Shown here one piece after another: positions 17,615 through 26,145 of a DNA stretch of 52,576 bases (position 1 is its first letter; every line of letters begins with the position of its first letter). Source of the stretch: Shewanella abyssi (GTDB lineage Bacteria; Pseudomonadota; Gammaproteobacteria; Enterobacterales; Shewanellaceae); contig NZ_JAKIKR010000035.1 in assembly GCF_023284025.1 (NCBI RefSeq), forward strand, positions 1 to 52,576. Reading direction: 5' to 3'. The translations under genes were made by a program, and so were the position numbers. The notes beneath the pieces were generated by a model that saw only the letters and a list, made by a program, of their open reading frames with translations, made no database searches and was not told the DNA's origin.

Positions 17615-18988
17615 TTAAATAGTGTTTAAGATGGTTTGAAATAACTGATCGGCGGTTGAAATAACCTTGGCATTGGCTTGGTAAGATTGCTGATAAATAA
17701 TCAGGTTTACGCCCTCTTCATCCATGTTGACCCCGCTAGTGCTGGCCCATTGGCTCTGCGCTTCTAGTTGCAACTTTGCTGCTGTATCTTGGCTCATTTG
17801 TGCTTGACGAGAGGAGGACCCCAGCTGACCAATCTTACTGGCAAATGCATCCCCCATGGTGGTGCTGACACCCATTGAGGCAAAGGTGAAGCTTTTATCG
17901 GCGAGGCCAAGCAGATCTTTCAAATTACTGTTGTCTCCAGGGGTACCATCTTTACCAAAGGCCAGCATATCGGCAGTAAAGCCCGCGGTCATGCTTAAGC
18001 TGCCTGCGGGATTGATTGGATCATAGCTAAACAGATCTTGAGTCGGAGTGTTGCCCTGTAAATCAGTACCTCCGGCCAGTAGCGCATTAAACTCATCGGC
18101 CATAGTGACAGCGAGTTCATCGATGAAAGCCATGGAATCGACCAGGCTGTTATCACGGTAGTCGATAAGAGCGCCCAAATTGCCGCCAGCGGTTTCATCA
18201 AGGGGAAAACTGGATTGACCAAACTGAATACTAATCTGGCTAAATTGCGGGTTAGCCGGATCGGCCTTGACCATAATAGTGGAGGCTGTGGGGCCTGATA
18301 ACAAAGGTTGGCCTTGAGCCAAGGATATATTGAGCATGCCGTTGCCATCGTCCACCACATTGACATCGACTATTTTAGACAGGTCATCAACCGCGGCATC
18401 GCGTGCATCAAGCAGCGCTAACGGTACATTACCGCTGGCATTGGATTTTTGAATGTCAGCATTAAAACGGGCGATGATTTGTAATTGGCTGTTAATCTCT
18501 TTTGCCGAAGCGCCGATTTGACCTTCGACCTGGGTGACTTGTGAGTTAAGCCCTTCACTGATGGAGTTAAAGCGTTGCGTAAGTGCTTTGGCTTCGTTGA
18601 GCACACCTTGACGATGGGCGACCTCGTTAGGTTGCTCCATTGCCGAGTTTAGTGAGGCAAACAGCAAGTCGAGCCCGGCTGAAATACTATTACCCTCGGA
18701 GCCGAAGATCTGCTCTACCTGGCCCAAATAGCTTGCTTGTGCTTTGGCAAAACTCAAGTTGCTGGTGCTGTTCCATAATTGCGCCACTTCGTACTGATCT
18801 GAAATACGCCGTACACCATCCACCATCACGCCTGAACCGCTACCATAAACACCGTTACCCACAGAGCTGAGCATGACTTGCTGACGAGAATATCCAGGCA
18901 CCATCGCATTCGCGACATTGTTGGAAGTGGCGTTCAGGGCAGCCATGCTTGCGTTTAGTCCTGACATACCAATATTGAGCATGCTCAT
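17615..18988 (-). CDS. flgK: Lateral hook-filament junction protein FlgK (HAP1)
   Basis: A 457-residue FlgK. The N-terminus (LNIGMSGLNASMAALNATSN, NVANAMVPGYSRQQV) and the C-terminus (SGVNMDEEGVNLIIYQQSY, QANAKVISTADQLFQTILNTI) are the conserved axial-protein ends. The central part is shorter than in polar FlgK proteins (about 550-650 residues), as usual for lateral systems. It sits directly on the hook and carries FlgL. Confidence 0.94.
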   Translation of the reverse strand: MSMLNIGMSGLNASMAALNATSNNVANAMVPGYSRQQVMLSSVGNGVYGSGSGVMVDGVRRISDQYEVAQLWNSTSNLSFAKAQASYLGQVEQIFGSEGNSISAGLDLLFASLNSAMEQPNEVAHRQGVLNEAKALTQRFNSISEGLNSQVTQVEGQIGASAKEINSQLQIIARFNADIQKSNASGNVPLALLDARDAAVDDLSKIVDVNVVDDGNGMLNISLAQGQPLLSGPTASTIMVKADPANPQFSQISIQFGQSSFPLDETAGGNLGALIDYRDNSLVDSMAFIDELAVTMADEFNALLAGGTDLQGNTPTQDLFSYDPINPAGSLSMTAGFTADMLAFGKDGTPGDNSNLKDLLGLADKSFTFASMGVSTTMGDAFASKIGQLGSSSRQAQMSQDTAAKLQLEAQSQWASTSGVNMDEEGVNLIIYQQSYQANAKVISTADQLFQTILNTI

Positions 18989-19035
18989 CTTAAATCCTTA
19001 TCTGTAGTTAAATACGGGCTCATCAACAGCGTGAC

Positions 19036-19449
19036 TTACTCAGGCAGCGGGTTCACAAAGGGCAATATCAAGGCTGGCTGCATGGCATGAGTATTCTGGT
19101 CGCTATTAGGTTGATTATTAGAGGCGACCGTTTCAGGTTCCGACTTAAGTCCGGCTGACAATTGTTTACTCATTACGTCAGCGAGTCCGGTACTTTGCAA
19201 TTGGCTTAAGCGGCCCGCAAGCTCAGCATCGTGCCAGTCACGGTACATACCGTTATTTTGCGAAGACAGCGGACTGTCTTTATCTGCCATTACGTCTGAC
19301 GCCGAGCGCATCTGCTTTAATACAGTTTGCAGAAACAGTGCTTCAAACTGTTGACTCACCAGTTTTAGCGCACCATGCTCGCCATTGGCTTTAATCAACT
19401 CGCCAGCGTCGAGTTGGTTCAGGTAACCGTGGTTATTATTTAATTCCAT
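19036..19449 (-). CDS. flgJ: Lateral rod-capping protein FlgJ without muramidase domain
   Basis: A 137-residue protein matching only the N-terminal rod-scaffolding half of FlgJ: LVSQQFEALFLQTVLKQMRS at residues 31-50 and a DWHDAELAGRLSQLQSTGLADVMSKQL segment at 71-98. The peptidoglycan hydrolase domain of enteric FlgJ (about 313 residues) is absent, and the remaining tail is low-complexity. A separate lytic enzyme must therefore open the wall for the lateral rod. It overlaps flgI by one base. Confidence 0.88.
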   Translation of the reverse strand: MELNNNHGYLNQLDAGELIKANGEHGALKLVSQQFEALFLQTVLKQMRSASDVMADKDSPLSSQNNGMYRDWHDAELAGRLSQLQSTGLADVMSKQLSAGLKSEPETVASNNQPNSDQNTHAMQPALILPFVNPLPE

Positions 19450-20585
19450 TAAATCACTACCAATTCTGCTTCAAGGGCGCCCGCTTCATTAAGGGCTTGT
19501 AAAATGACCATTAGATCCATCGGTGATGCGCCTAAGCTATTGATGGCGCGAACGATGTCATTGAGGGCGATACCTTCTGGCCAGACAAACATATGGCCAT
19601 CGCCAGCATCGATATCAATTTTGCTATCGGAAACCACGACAGTTTCACCTTGTGCCTGGCCTAAATAGGCCCCGTTAGGCTGGCTGACAAACTCTTGCTC
19701 AACGATAGTCACGGTCAGGTTACCGTGACTGACCGCCGCTTTGCGCACCACGACGTCACCGCCCATAACCACAGTGCCAGTGCGGCTGTTAAAGACCACC
19801 CGTGGCGATTTGCGACCCTGTTCAATTTGCAGATCTTCGAGCATCGACATAAAAGTGACTCGCTCACGATTAGAGCTTGGGGCGCGGACGATAACTTTGG
19901 CGCTGCTATCGGCTGCGGCGACATTGGGGCCGAAAAGTGCATTAACGGCTCGTTCGATATTGCGGGCGGTTTTAAAGCTGGGGTCGATCAAATTTAATAC
20001 GATATGATCTTCTTCATTAAAGTTGCTGTGCATTGACGCTTCGAGTAGTGCGCCATTGGGAATACTACCGACGGTGGGCACATTGATGGTGACGGAGGTG
20101 CCATTTCGCCCCTGGGCTGATACACCACCCACCACTAAGTTACCTTGGGCAACAGCGTAAATCTCACCATCAACGCCGCGCATTGGCGTCATCAACAGGG
20201 TGCCGCCGCGTAGGCTTTTGGCGTCACCGAGAGATGACACTGTGATGTCTAATTTTTGGCCAGGGCTTGCAAGAGGGGGAACCGTGGCATGTACGGCAAC
20301 TGCGGCAACGTTTTTCAGCTTGGGAGCGATTTTGTCATCAATCTGCACGCCAAATTGCTTCAGCATGTTGACGATCGACTGGCTGGTAAAGCGCACTTGC
20401 GTGCGGTCACCGGTACCATCTAGCCCCACGATTAAACCGTAACCGACTAGCTGGTTATCACGGATCCCTTGTACATCAACAATGTCCATCAAATAGCGAT
20501 GCTGGACTCGATCTTGTGCCTGGGTCGGCAGCAGAGGGGATAATCCCAAACACATGCTGAACATAAAAATGACTACTTTTTTCAT
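19449..20585 (-). CDS. flgI: Lateral P-ring protein FlgI
   Basis: A 378-residue periplasmic P-ring subunit with a signal peptide ([23 protein letters not shown]) and the family's conserved blocks: [58 protein letters not shown] and the C-terminal [28 protein letters not shown]. It is exported by Sec and assembled round the rod with help from FlgA. Its first bases and leader are repeated at the head of the chimeric gene just upstream. Confidence 0.95.
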   Translation of the reverse strand: MKKVVIFMFSMCLGLSPLLPTQAQDRVQHRYLMDIVDVQGIRDNQLVGYGLIVGLDGTGDRTQVRFTSQSIVNMLKQFGVQIDDKIAPKLKNVAAVAVHATVPPLASPGQKLDITVSSLGDAKSLRGGTLLMTPMRGVDGEIYAVAQGNLVVGGVSAQGRNGTSVTINVPTVGSIPNGALLEASMHSNFNEEDHIVLNLIDPSFKTARNIERAVNALFGPNVAAADSSAKVIVRAPSSNRERVTFMSMLEDLQIEQGRKSPRVVFNSRTGTVVMGGDVVVRKAAVSHGNLTVTIVEQEFVSQPNGAYLGQAQGETVVVSDSKIDIDAGDGHMFVWPEGIALNDIVRAINSLGASPMDLMVILQALNEAGALEAELVVI

Positions 20586-21613
20586 TCACACAATCCTGAA
20601 ATTAGAACACTTAAAGACATCATCACAACGGCAGCCAATGGCTATTAAAGTAACGCGAAGCACAGTCTGTCCGCTTGCTATCGGAGCAGCTGTTTTCATC
20701 GTTAAATATGATACGTGCATCGGTAATATGTTGCGACGAGACGGTGTTGTTATCGATAGCATCACAACGAACAATCCCCAATAAGCGACAGCATTGAGCA
20801 ACTTGATTGAGACATGGCAATTTGTCACCACTGATGAAAAGACTCGCATTGGGTAGCACTTGAATGACGGTTACTGTGATTGAGTCTGAACCTTGATGGT
20901 GTTGAGTGATTAAGCGTTCTGCCTTGGCGGAATCGCTATCGCCAGTTTGGGTGCCGGATGTATTGCTCAGATAAACTCCGTCATCAAGCACGAGAGTAAG
21001 GCTCTGCCCTTTGCTAAATACAGCTTTATTTTTAACAAGCTTCAGCAAAATACTGCTAATAAATCTGACGACTTTGTTCATTCACACAATCCTGAAATTT
21101 GAACGCTGAAATACATCATTACAATGGGAACCAAGGGCTATTAAAGTAACGCGAGGCCCAGCCCATACGGTTACTGTCTGAAATGGCGCCTTGGCCGCCA
21201 TAGATAATGCGAGCATCGGCGATACGTTGCGATGAAATGGTGTTGTCGTTACCGATATCGTCAGTACGAATAAGCCCAAGTAAACGCAAATATTCATCGC
21301 CTTGGTTGAGGCGTAACCATTTTTCACCGCGGATCAACAAGGCACCATTAGGCAACACTTTGGCTACCGTCACTGTGATGGAGCCAGTGAGCTGGTTTTG
21401 TTGTGTGCTTGAGCCCGTGCCGTTGAATGTGCGGCCCATGTTGGCTTCGCCGCTACCACTGACACTGGTGTTGTCGGTAGAGCCTTGGCCGTCAATGGAC
21501 ATGCCGCTGACTTTATTGGTCTTGGTGTCAGCCCGCTTACTGGAATAGGTTTTCTCATCGAGTGCAACGGTGAGAATATCTCCCTCTCTAAAAGCGCGTT
21601 TATCTTTAAATAG
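20550..21613 (-). repeat. Tandem duplication spanning flgH 3' half, intergenic leader and flgI 5' end
   Basis: Two diverged copies lie head to tail. Copy 1 runs from about flgH codon 61 (21613) through the flgH stop, a 37-base gap and a flgI-like start at 21081. Copy 2 runs from about 21039 through the second stop at 20623, again a 37-base gap, to the true flgI start at 20585. Both gaps contain CACACAATCCTGAAATT, both coding ends finish ASRYFNS.W.PL, and both starts read ATGAA.AAAGT.GTCA. Copy 2 is about 70 bases shorter in its linker part. Confidence 0.85.
20623..21081 (-). CDS. Chimeric FlgH paralogue with a FlgI-like start, no lipobox
   Basis: A 152-residue open frame inserted between flgH and flgI. 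The first 11 codons (MNKVVRFISSI) mirror the start of FlgI ([11 protein letters not shown]). From about residue 15 it aligns with FlgH from residue 61: LVKNKAVFSKGQSLTLVLDD against LFKDKRAFREGDILTVALDE, then SITVTVIQVLPN, RLLGIVRC, SSQHITDARIIF and ASRYFNSHWLPL. About half of the last 88 residues are the same by eye. It lacks the lipoprotein cysteine and the N-terminal part of FlgH and has gained six cysteines in its C-terminal half. The frame is still open despite heavy divergence. It may be decaying, or it may be a kept accessory protein. Confidence 0.75.
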   Translation of the reverse strand: MNKVVRFISSILLKLVKNKAVFSKGQSLTLVLDDGVYLSNTSGTQTGDSDSAKAERLITQHHQGSDSITVTVIQVLPNASLFISGDKLPCLNQVAQCCRLLGIVRCDAIDNNTVSSQHITDARIIFNDENSCSDSKRTDCASRYFNSHWLPL

Positions 21614-21793
21614 CGTCAGCATAAAACCAGGGCGATAGGCACTGCCGTTTTCTGCATCAGGAAGGCTGTAATCAATTTCTGGTGGTGCCCACTCAGGTTT
21701 ACCTGGCGCAGTGTCAGGCTCCGGAATGTGGGCCATACAGCCAGACAGTAGCAGTATCAACGCTAAACTTAAGCCCATCCATGTTGATTGCAT
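21119..21793 (-). CDS. flgH: Lateral L-ring lipoprotein FlgH
   Basis: A 224-residue outer-membrane lipoprotein. The signal peptide ends in the lipobox LLSGC with C19 as the lipidation site. The family pattern follows: LFKDKRAFREGDILTVALDE, a Ser/Gly-rich linker with repeated GSG, SITVTVAKVLPNGALLIRGEK, ISSQRIADARIIYGGQG and ASRYFNSPWFPL. FlgH forms the bushing in the outer membrane. It is followed not directly by flgI but by a degenerate copy of its own 3' half. Confidence 0.94.
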   Translation of the reverse strand: MQSTWMGLSLALILLLSGCMAHIPEPDTAPGKPEWAPPEIDYSLPDAENGSAYRPGFMLTLFKDKRAFREGDILTVALDEKTYSSKRADTKTNKVSGMSIDGQGSTDNTSVSGSGEANMGRTFNGTGSSTQQNQLTGSITVTVAKVLPNGALLIRGEKWLRLNQGDEYLRLLGLIRTDDIGNDNTISSQRIADARIIYGGQGAISDSNRMGWASRYFNSPWFPL

Positions 21794-21841
21794 TATGGCT
21801 CCCTTTTCGAGTTCTATTACTGGGTCAATGATTAAGTGTAA

Positions 21842-22627
21842 TTACAGCGCTTGGTTGAGGAACTTGAGCATATCGTCAGCGGCAGATACGACTTTGGCAT
21901 TCATCTCGTAAGCTCGCTGAGTCGAGATCATCTCGACCATCTCCTCCACTACGTTGACGTTAGCGCCCTCTAGCGCACCTTGACGTAATTGGCCTAGCGC
22001 TTGGTCACCGGCAATGCCCTCTATTGCTGCGCCAGATGCGCCTGTTTCGCGATAGAGGTTATTACCGCGGGCTTCTAGCCCTGCTGGATTGGTAAAGTTA
22101 ACCAGGGTGATCTGCCCCAACTCTTGTGCATCTGGCTGGCCAGCCATTTGTGCTGAGACGGTGCCATCGGTCGCGATAGTCACTGTGAGTGCATCTTCTG
22201 GGATCTCAATGTTAGGCACCATTGGTAAGCCTTGAGAAGTCACCATCAAGCCTTCGCTGTTACGGTAGAATTGGCCGTCACGGGAGAAGCTGATATCACC
22301 ATTGGCTTCTTCAATTTGGAAAAAGCCTTGGCCTTCAATTGCGAGATCGAGTTGTTGACCCGTGTTAAGCATGTCACCGGTAGTGAATACTTTTTGGGTG
22401 CCGACCACCCGTGTGCCGGTACCGAGTTGTAAACCCGATGGCAGTTCGTTTTGTGCATCGACCTGGCCGCCAGGCTGGCGTTGCACTTGGTAAAACAAGT
22501 CATTAAAGGCAACACGATCACGTTTAAAACCAGTGGTGTTTACGTTTGCCAAGTTATTGGCAATGGTGGTCATTTTAGTATCTTGAGCGGTTAAGCCGGT
22601 TTTACTGACCCATAAGGCTGATTGCAT
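21842..22627 (-). CDS. flgG: Lateral distal rod protein FlgG
   Basis: A 261-residue FlgG, the usual length. Key blocks are ALWVSKTGLTAQDTKMTTIA, NNLANVNTTGFKRDRVAFND, LQLGTGTRVVGTQKVFTTGD and the end VEEMVEMISTQRAYEMNAKVV. It builds the distal rod that passes through the P and L rings. Gaps of 23 and 48 bases separate it from flgF and flgH. Confidence 0.96.
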   Translation of the reverse strand: MQSALWVSKTGLTAQDTKMTTIANNLANVNTTGFKRDRVAFNDLFYQVQRQPGGQVDAQNELPSGLQLGTGTRVVGTQKVFTTGDMLNTGQQLDLAIEGQGFFQIEEANGDISFSRDGQFYRNSEGLMVTSQGLPMVPNIEIPEDALTVTIATDGTVSAQMAGQPDAQELGQITLVNFTNPAGLEARGNNLYRETGASGAAIEGIAGDQALGQLRQGALEGANVNVVEEMVEMISTQRAYEMNAKVVSAADDMLKFLNQAL

Positions 22628-22650
22628 TTTATTATCCTTTTAAATCGAAT

Positions 22651-23385
22651 CTAGGCATCGCGCAGCAGTCGATTACCCGCTTCTGCGAGTTTTTCAGCGC
22701 TTTTCATCAGTTTGACTTGCACTTCAAACTGACGGCTCAAGTCCATAGAGGCAATAAGCTCGGCCACAGCTTGAACGTTGCTCGCTTCAAGAAAACCGCT
22801 GCTAAGCCTCACTTGTTCACTGGCGGCTAAGGGCTGGCGGTCGGCTGGGTACAGTAAACCGTCAAGGCCTTTGGACATGGTACTGATGTCTGGATTCACC
22901 AGCTTGAGCTGGCCTACCTCTTCAATAATACCGCCTTCGTCAGCGATGATGCTTAAGCGGCCGTCATCACCGACAAATAGCTCGCGGTATTCTGGTAACA
23001 CAATTGGACCATCTACTCCGGCGACAGGGCGACCGTCTAGCGTGAGCTGACCGTTAGCGTCTGGTTGTATGGCTCCCGAGCGTGTATAGCCTTCACCTTC
23101 TGCGGTCATCACCGAGAATAAACCCTCGCTATTGATGGCAAGATCTAAGGTTCTGCCTGTTGGATTCAATGCGCCACTTTGCTGACTAAAGCCGCTGCTT
23201 TGGGTTTGTGCCAAGACGCGGGTTGGTAAACTGTTACCGGTTGGGGCAACAGTCATCGCGTTAACGCGCTCTAAGTCAGCTTTAAAGCCAGTGGTGTCAG
23301 CATTGGCTAGGTTATTCGCGCGGATAGCTTGCGCTTCCATCACTCGGGCTGCGCCTCTGGCGGCGGTGTAGATCATTCTGTCCAT
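22651..23385 (-). CDS. flgF: Lateral proximal rod protein FlgF
   Basis: A 244-residue FlgF. It opens MDRMIYTAARGAARVMEAQA and NNLANADTTGFKADLERV, has a GRTLDLAINSEGLFSV block and ends LIASMDLSRQFEVQVKLMKSA. It is one of the short rod proteins between MS ring and distal rod. Confidence 0.94.
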   Translation of the reverse strand: MDRMIYTAARGAARVMEAQAIRANNLANADTTGFKADLERVNAMTVAPTGNSLPTRVLAQTQSSGFSQQSGALNPTGRTLDLAINSEGLFSVMTAEGEGYTRSGAIQPDANGQLTLDGRPVAGVDGPIVLPEYRELFVGDDGRLSIIADEGGIIEEVGQLKLVNPDISTMSKGLDGLLYPADRQPLAASEQVRLSSGFLEASNVQAVAELIASMDLSRQFEVQVKLMKSAEKLAEAGNRLLRDA

Positions 23386-23394
23386 GAGTTAGGC

Positions 23395-24603
23395 CTAAAT
23401 CGCGTTGAGCAATGCTTGTTGCATCGTTGAGTTGGCATCTAGCACCTTGGCGTTTGACTGATAGTTGCGCTGGGCTGTCATCAAGTTCACCATCTCAGCA
23501 GTGGTGTCGACATTGGAACCTTCAAGGTATCCAGAGGCAATAGAGCCCAAGGTGCCCGTGGTCGGTGTACCTATGATTGGCTGGCCTGCGGCATTGGTCG
23601 CCGTCCATGCGTTATTACTCACCGGGGTTAAGCCGTTAGGATTGTTAAAGTCAGCCAGTACCACTTGGCCTTGCAGCTGCTCTTGGCCGTTGGTGTACGT
23701 GCCGAACAGCATGCCGCTTTCATCTAAACGAATGCCGTTTAGCTCGCCAGAGGTGTACCCATTCTGGCTCAAGCTGGAGTTGTTATAGTCAGAGGCATAT
23801 TGGGTGCTCTTGTCATAACTCAGCGCCAGATTCATGTTCGATGCGCCAGCCACAATGTTAGGGTCGCTGATGGCCAAGGTTAATGTGTTACCGCCGGTAA
23901 GAATACCGTCAGAGTCAAAGTCCAATTGATGGCCGCCCGCGGGTGTCACGTCGGTATTGCCCATCATGTAATGCACCGACCAAGTATTATCGGCTGTTTT
24001 GACATAATACTGGGTGAGGGCGTGCTCCTTACCGAGTGAGTCATAGGCGGTCACTGTGCTTGATGAGTGATAGGTGGCTGCGTTACCGGGATCAAATGGA
24101 GTGGCTACGGGATCAATGACATTCACTCTAGCGTCGAGGTTAGAAACTAAACCCAAGGTGGTGGTTGCTTTGGCGGGCAGGGCGCCTGCTTGTATTTGCA
24201 GGTCCGCAACGTTACCTGTTTGCAGGTTACCGGTAGCACCGACAGAATAGCCTTGCAGGCGATTACCAGCAGGATCGGTGACAAAACCATTGGCATCTTG
24301 ATTAAACATGCCTGCTCTGGCGTACATGGTGTTGCCATCTTGGCCACTTAATACGAAGAAACCATCGCCCTGTATGCCCATATCGAGCTGACGTCCGGTG
24401 TAGGTTAAGCTGCCACCGTTGGTGAAGTTTTGGCTGGTGGACATCATATTAACACCGCCACCTTGGCCGCCGTTGTAGATGGCTGAAAACTCGCTACGCC
24501 CGCTGCGAAAGCCAACCGTTGAAGAGTTAGCAATGTTATTACTGATGGTATTTAGATCTTGTGTGGTTGCTTGTAAGCCACTTAACGCAATATTGAAAGA
24601 CAT
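23395..24603 (-). CDS. flgE: Lateral hook protein FlgE
   Basis: A 402-residue hook subunit. N-terminus FNIALSGLQATTQDLNTISN and NIANSSTVGFRSGRSEFSAI; middle TYTGRQ-like LTYTGRQLDMGIQGDGFFVL and STVTAYDSLGKEHALTQYYV; C-terminus VDTTAEMVNLMTAQRNYQSN, AKVLDANSTMQQALLNAI. It polymerises into the universal joint under the FlgD cap. Length is typical for the family. Confidence 0.96.
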   Translation of the reverse strand: MSFNIALSGLQATTQDLNTISNNIANSSTVGFRSGRSEFSAIYNGGQGGGVNMMSTSQNFTNGGSLTYTGRQLDMGIQGDGFFVLSGQDGNTMYARAGMFNQDANGFVTDPAGNRLQGYSVGATGNLQTGNVADLQIQAGALPAKATTTLGLVSNLDARVNVIDPVATPFDPGNAATYHSSSTVTAYDSLGKEHALTQYYVKTADNTWSVHYMMGNTDVTPAGGHQLDFDSDGILTGGNTLTLAISDPNIVAGASNMNLALSYDKSTQYASDYNNSSLSQNGYTSGELNGIRLDESGMLFGTYTNGQEQLQGQVVLADFNNPNGLTPVSNNAWTATNAAGQPIIGTPTTGTLGSIASGYLEGSNVDTTAEMVNLMTAQRNYQSNAKVLDANSTMQQALLNAI

Positions 24604-24625
24604 CGATTAATCCTTTGCTAACCAG

Positions 24626-25285
24626 TTATGAAACTTCAGAGATTTCCAGCACAGAGATAGTGCCAAGACCATTACCTAATTCAGCCATCATCATTCCTGA
24701 GGCGCTGATAAAGTGTATTTTTTCGATTTCGGCTTTGATAAATGTGTCGGCCGTTTTCTTAACGTCACCGCTGGTGGTGTTGGCGACGATGCTGTAATCA
24801 CCCGGTGGAAGACCTAATGCTTCAGGGTTAATTGTAAAGCCAATATCACCGGCTTCTTGTGAGCCCATTTCCAATGTTTGTACCACTTCGCCGTTGTTGT
24901 CGATGATATCGATACTCAAGGCTTCAACGGCATTTTCGAGATAGGTCTTACCCTCTAGCGGCAGGTTATCGATGTTGAATTCTGACGCGGGCACCATGGC
25001 ATCTTTGCCGACTAGCTGTGCGGATTGCACCACGCCAAGATTTTCCATTATCACCATTGAGGTCGACTGGTTTGCGCGCATCTGCTCCAAGCTTTCTACT
25101 TGAGAAAACTGTGCTAGTTGGGTTACGTATTCGGTGCCATCGATGGGGTTAGTGGGGTCTTGGTTCTTAATTTGGGCAATCATCAAGGTCATGAATTCGT
25201 TCTTGATGGAGGCCGAATCGTTACCCGGCGAGCTAATGGTATCAGTCGCATTGACAGTGGTGTTAGTGTTATTGGTGACGTTCAT
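24626..25285 (-). CDS. flgD: Lateral hook-cap protein FlgD
   Basis: A 219-residue FlgD. The conserved N-terminal export and cap region is seen at about residues 25-65 (NEFMTLMIAQIKNQDPTNPI, DGTEYVTQLAQFSQVESLEQ), followed by a FlgD Ig-like fold (EVVQTLEMGSQEAGDIGFTI, LPPGDYSIVANT). It caps the growing hook. It overlaps the flgC stop by one base. Confidence 0.93.
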   Translation of the reverse strand: MNVTNNTNTTVNATDTISSPGNDSASIKNEFMTLMIAQIKNQDPTNPIDGTEYVTQLAQFSQVESLEQMRANQSTSMVIMENLGVVQSAQLVGKDAMVPASEFNIDNLPLEGKTYLENAVEALSIDIIDNNGEVVQTLEMGSQEAGDIGFTINPEALGLPPGDYSIVANTTSGDVKKTADTFIKAEIEKIHFISASGMMMAELGNGLGTISVLEISEVS

Positions 25286-25704
25286 TATCTCGCTCCTAAT
25301 TGCAGTAAACCTTGCTGCATAGAGCGGGCACGGTTCATGATTTCGACGTTGGTTTCGAATGAGCGGCTAGCTGCCATCATGTCGGCCATCTCTTCAACGG
25401 TATTGACGTTGGAGTAGGCCACATAGCCTTGCTCATCGGCATAGGGATGGTCGGGTTCATAGCGTAGATCCAGTGGTGCAGCTGATTGCACAATGGCGGA
25501 AACTTCCACATGAGCACCAGCGACCTGACCCTCTTGGGTCTGTTTATAGATGGTTGAAAAAACAGGTTTCAATGCACGAAAAGCCTCATCAGGGCTTTTT
25601 GCCGCAGCGCCCGCATTGGCTAAGTTACTGGCGACCGTATTTAGGCGAATGGTTTGAGCGTTCATGCCTGCACCGGCAATTTGGTAAATTTCTGAAAATG
25701 ACAT
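25285..25704 (-). CDS. flgC: Lateral proximal rod protein FlgC
   Basis: A 139-residue FlgC: IAGAGMNAQTIRLNTVASNL at the start, a central VEVSAIVQSAAPLDLRYEPD and the closing GYVAYSNVNTVEEMADMMAA with SRSFETNVEIMN. Six bases separate it from flgB. Confidence 0.94.
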   Translation of the reverse strand: MSFSEIYQIAGAGMNAQTIRLNTVASNLANAGAAAKSPDEAFRALKPVFSTIYKQTQEGQVAGAHVEVSAIVQSAAPLDLRYEPDHPYADEQGYVAYSNVNTVEEMADMMAASRSFETNVEIMNRARSMQQGLLQLGAR

Positions 25705-25710
25705 AGTGGC

Positions 25711-26061
25711 TTATTGACCTTCGATAGCAGTGCGTAGACCTGAAATCTTCATGTTGAGGAAGGTCAGGCTGGTTTGATAATCCATGGCGTTTTGCGAGTA
25801 TCTAGCTTGCTCTTGCCCTAACTCAACGGTGTTTTGGTCGCTCGAGGTTTGGTAAGGAACTCGGAAGCTTTCTTGGTAATTTCGATCTGGAGACATACCG
25901 GCATTGATCTGTAGCATCACTGTTTTAAAGTCGAGATCACGTGCTTTGTAACCGGGAGTTTCGGCATTGGCTAAATTACCTGCCAGCATCTTGCTGCGCT
26001 CAACTCTAAAGTCTAAAGTGTGCGGGTGAATACCTAATGCGGCATCAAGGTTGATAGCCAT
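25711..26061 (-). CDS. flgB: Lateral proximal rod protein FlgB
   Basis: A 116-residue FlgB, first gene of the rod-hook operon. LDFRVERSKMLAGNLANAET-PGYKARDLDF near residues 16-45 is the rod-protein signature, and the C-terminus (RYSQNAMDYQTSLTFLNMKI) is typical. A sigma-54-type promoter lies 46-61 bases upstream of its start, in the 84-base gap shared with flgA. Confidence 0.94.
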   Translation of the reverse strand: MAINLDAALGIHPHTLDFRVERSKMLAGNLANAETPGYKARDLDFKTVMLQINAGMSPDRNYQESFRVPYQTSSDQNTVELGQEQARYSQNAMDYQTSLTFLNMKISGLRTAIEGQ

Positions 26062-26106
26062 TACGACTCCTAGTATGGTATGTCCAGTTTAATTGTTATT
26101 GGTATA

Positions 26107-26122
26107 TTCAATTAATGTGCCA
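26107..26122 (-). promoter_or_regulatory. Sigma-54 promoter of the flgB operon
   Basis: On the minus strand the sequence reads TGGCAC-ATTAA-TTGAA, matching the sigma-54 consensus TGGCAC-N5-TTGCW with one mismatch in the -12 element and the exact spacing. It faces flgB. The locus encodes its own sigma-54 activator (LafK), so it is the likely target. Confidence 0.7.
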
Positions 26123-26145
26123 ACAGTTATAGTTGAGGTAATTCA

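Noticed and set aside
19695..20007. Plus-strand frames antisense to flgI
   Set aside because: flgI is unmistakable on the other strand; the frames have no ribosome-binding sites or family features.
20586..21327. Two similar minus-strand frames ending SNFRIV (20586-20849 and 21082-21327)
   Set aside because: They are the same alternative frame of the two copies in the flgH duplication and support the repeat, but are not genes.
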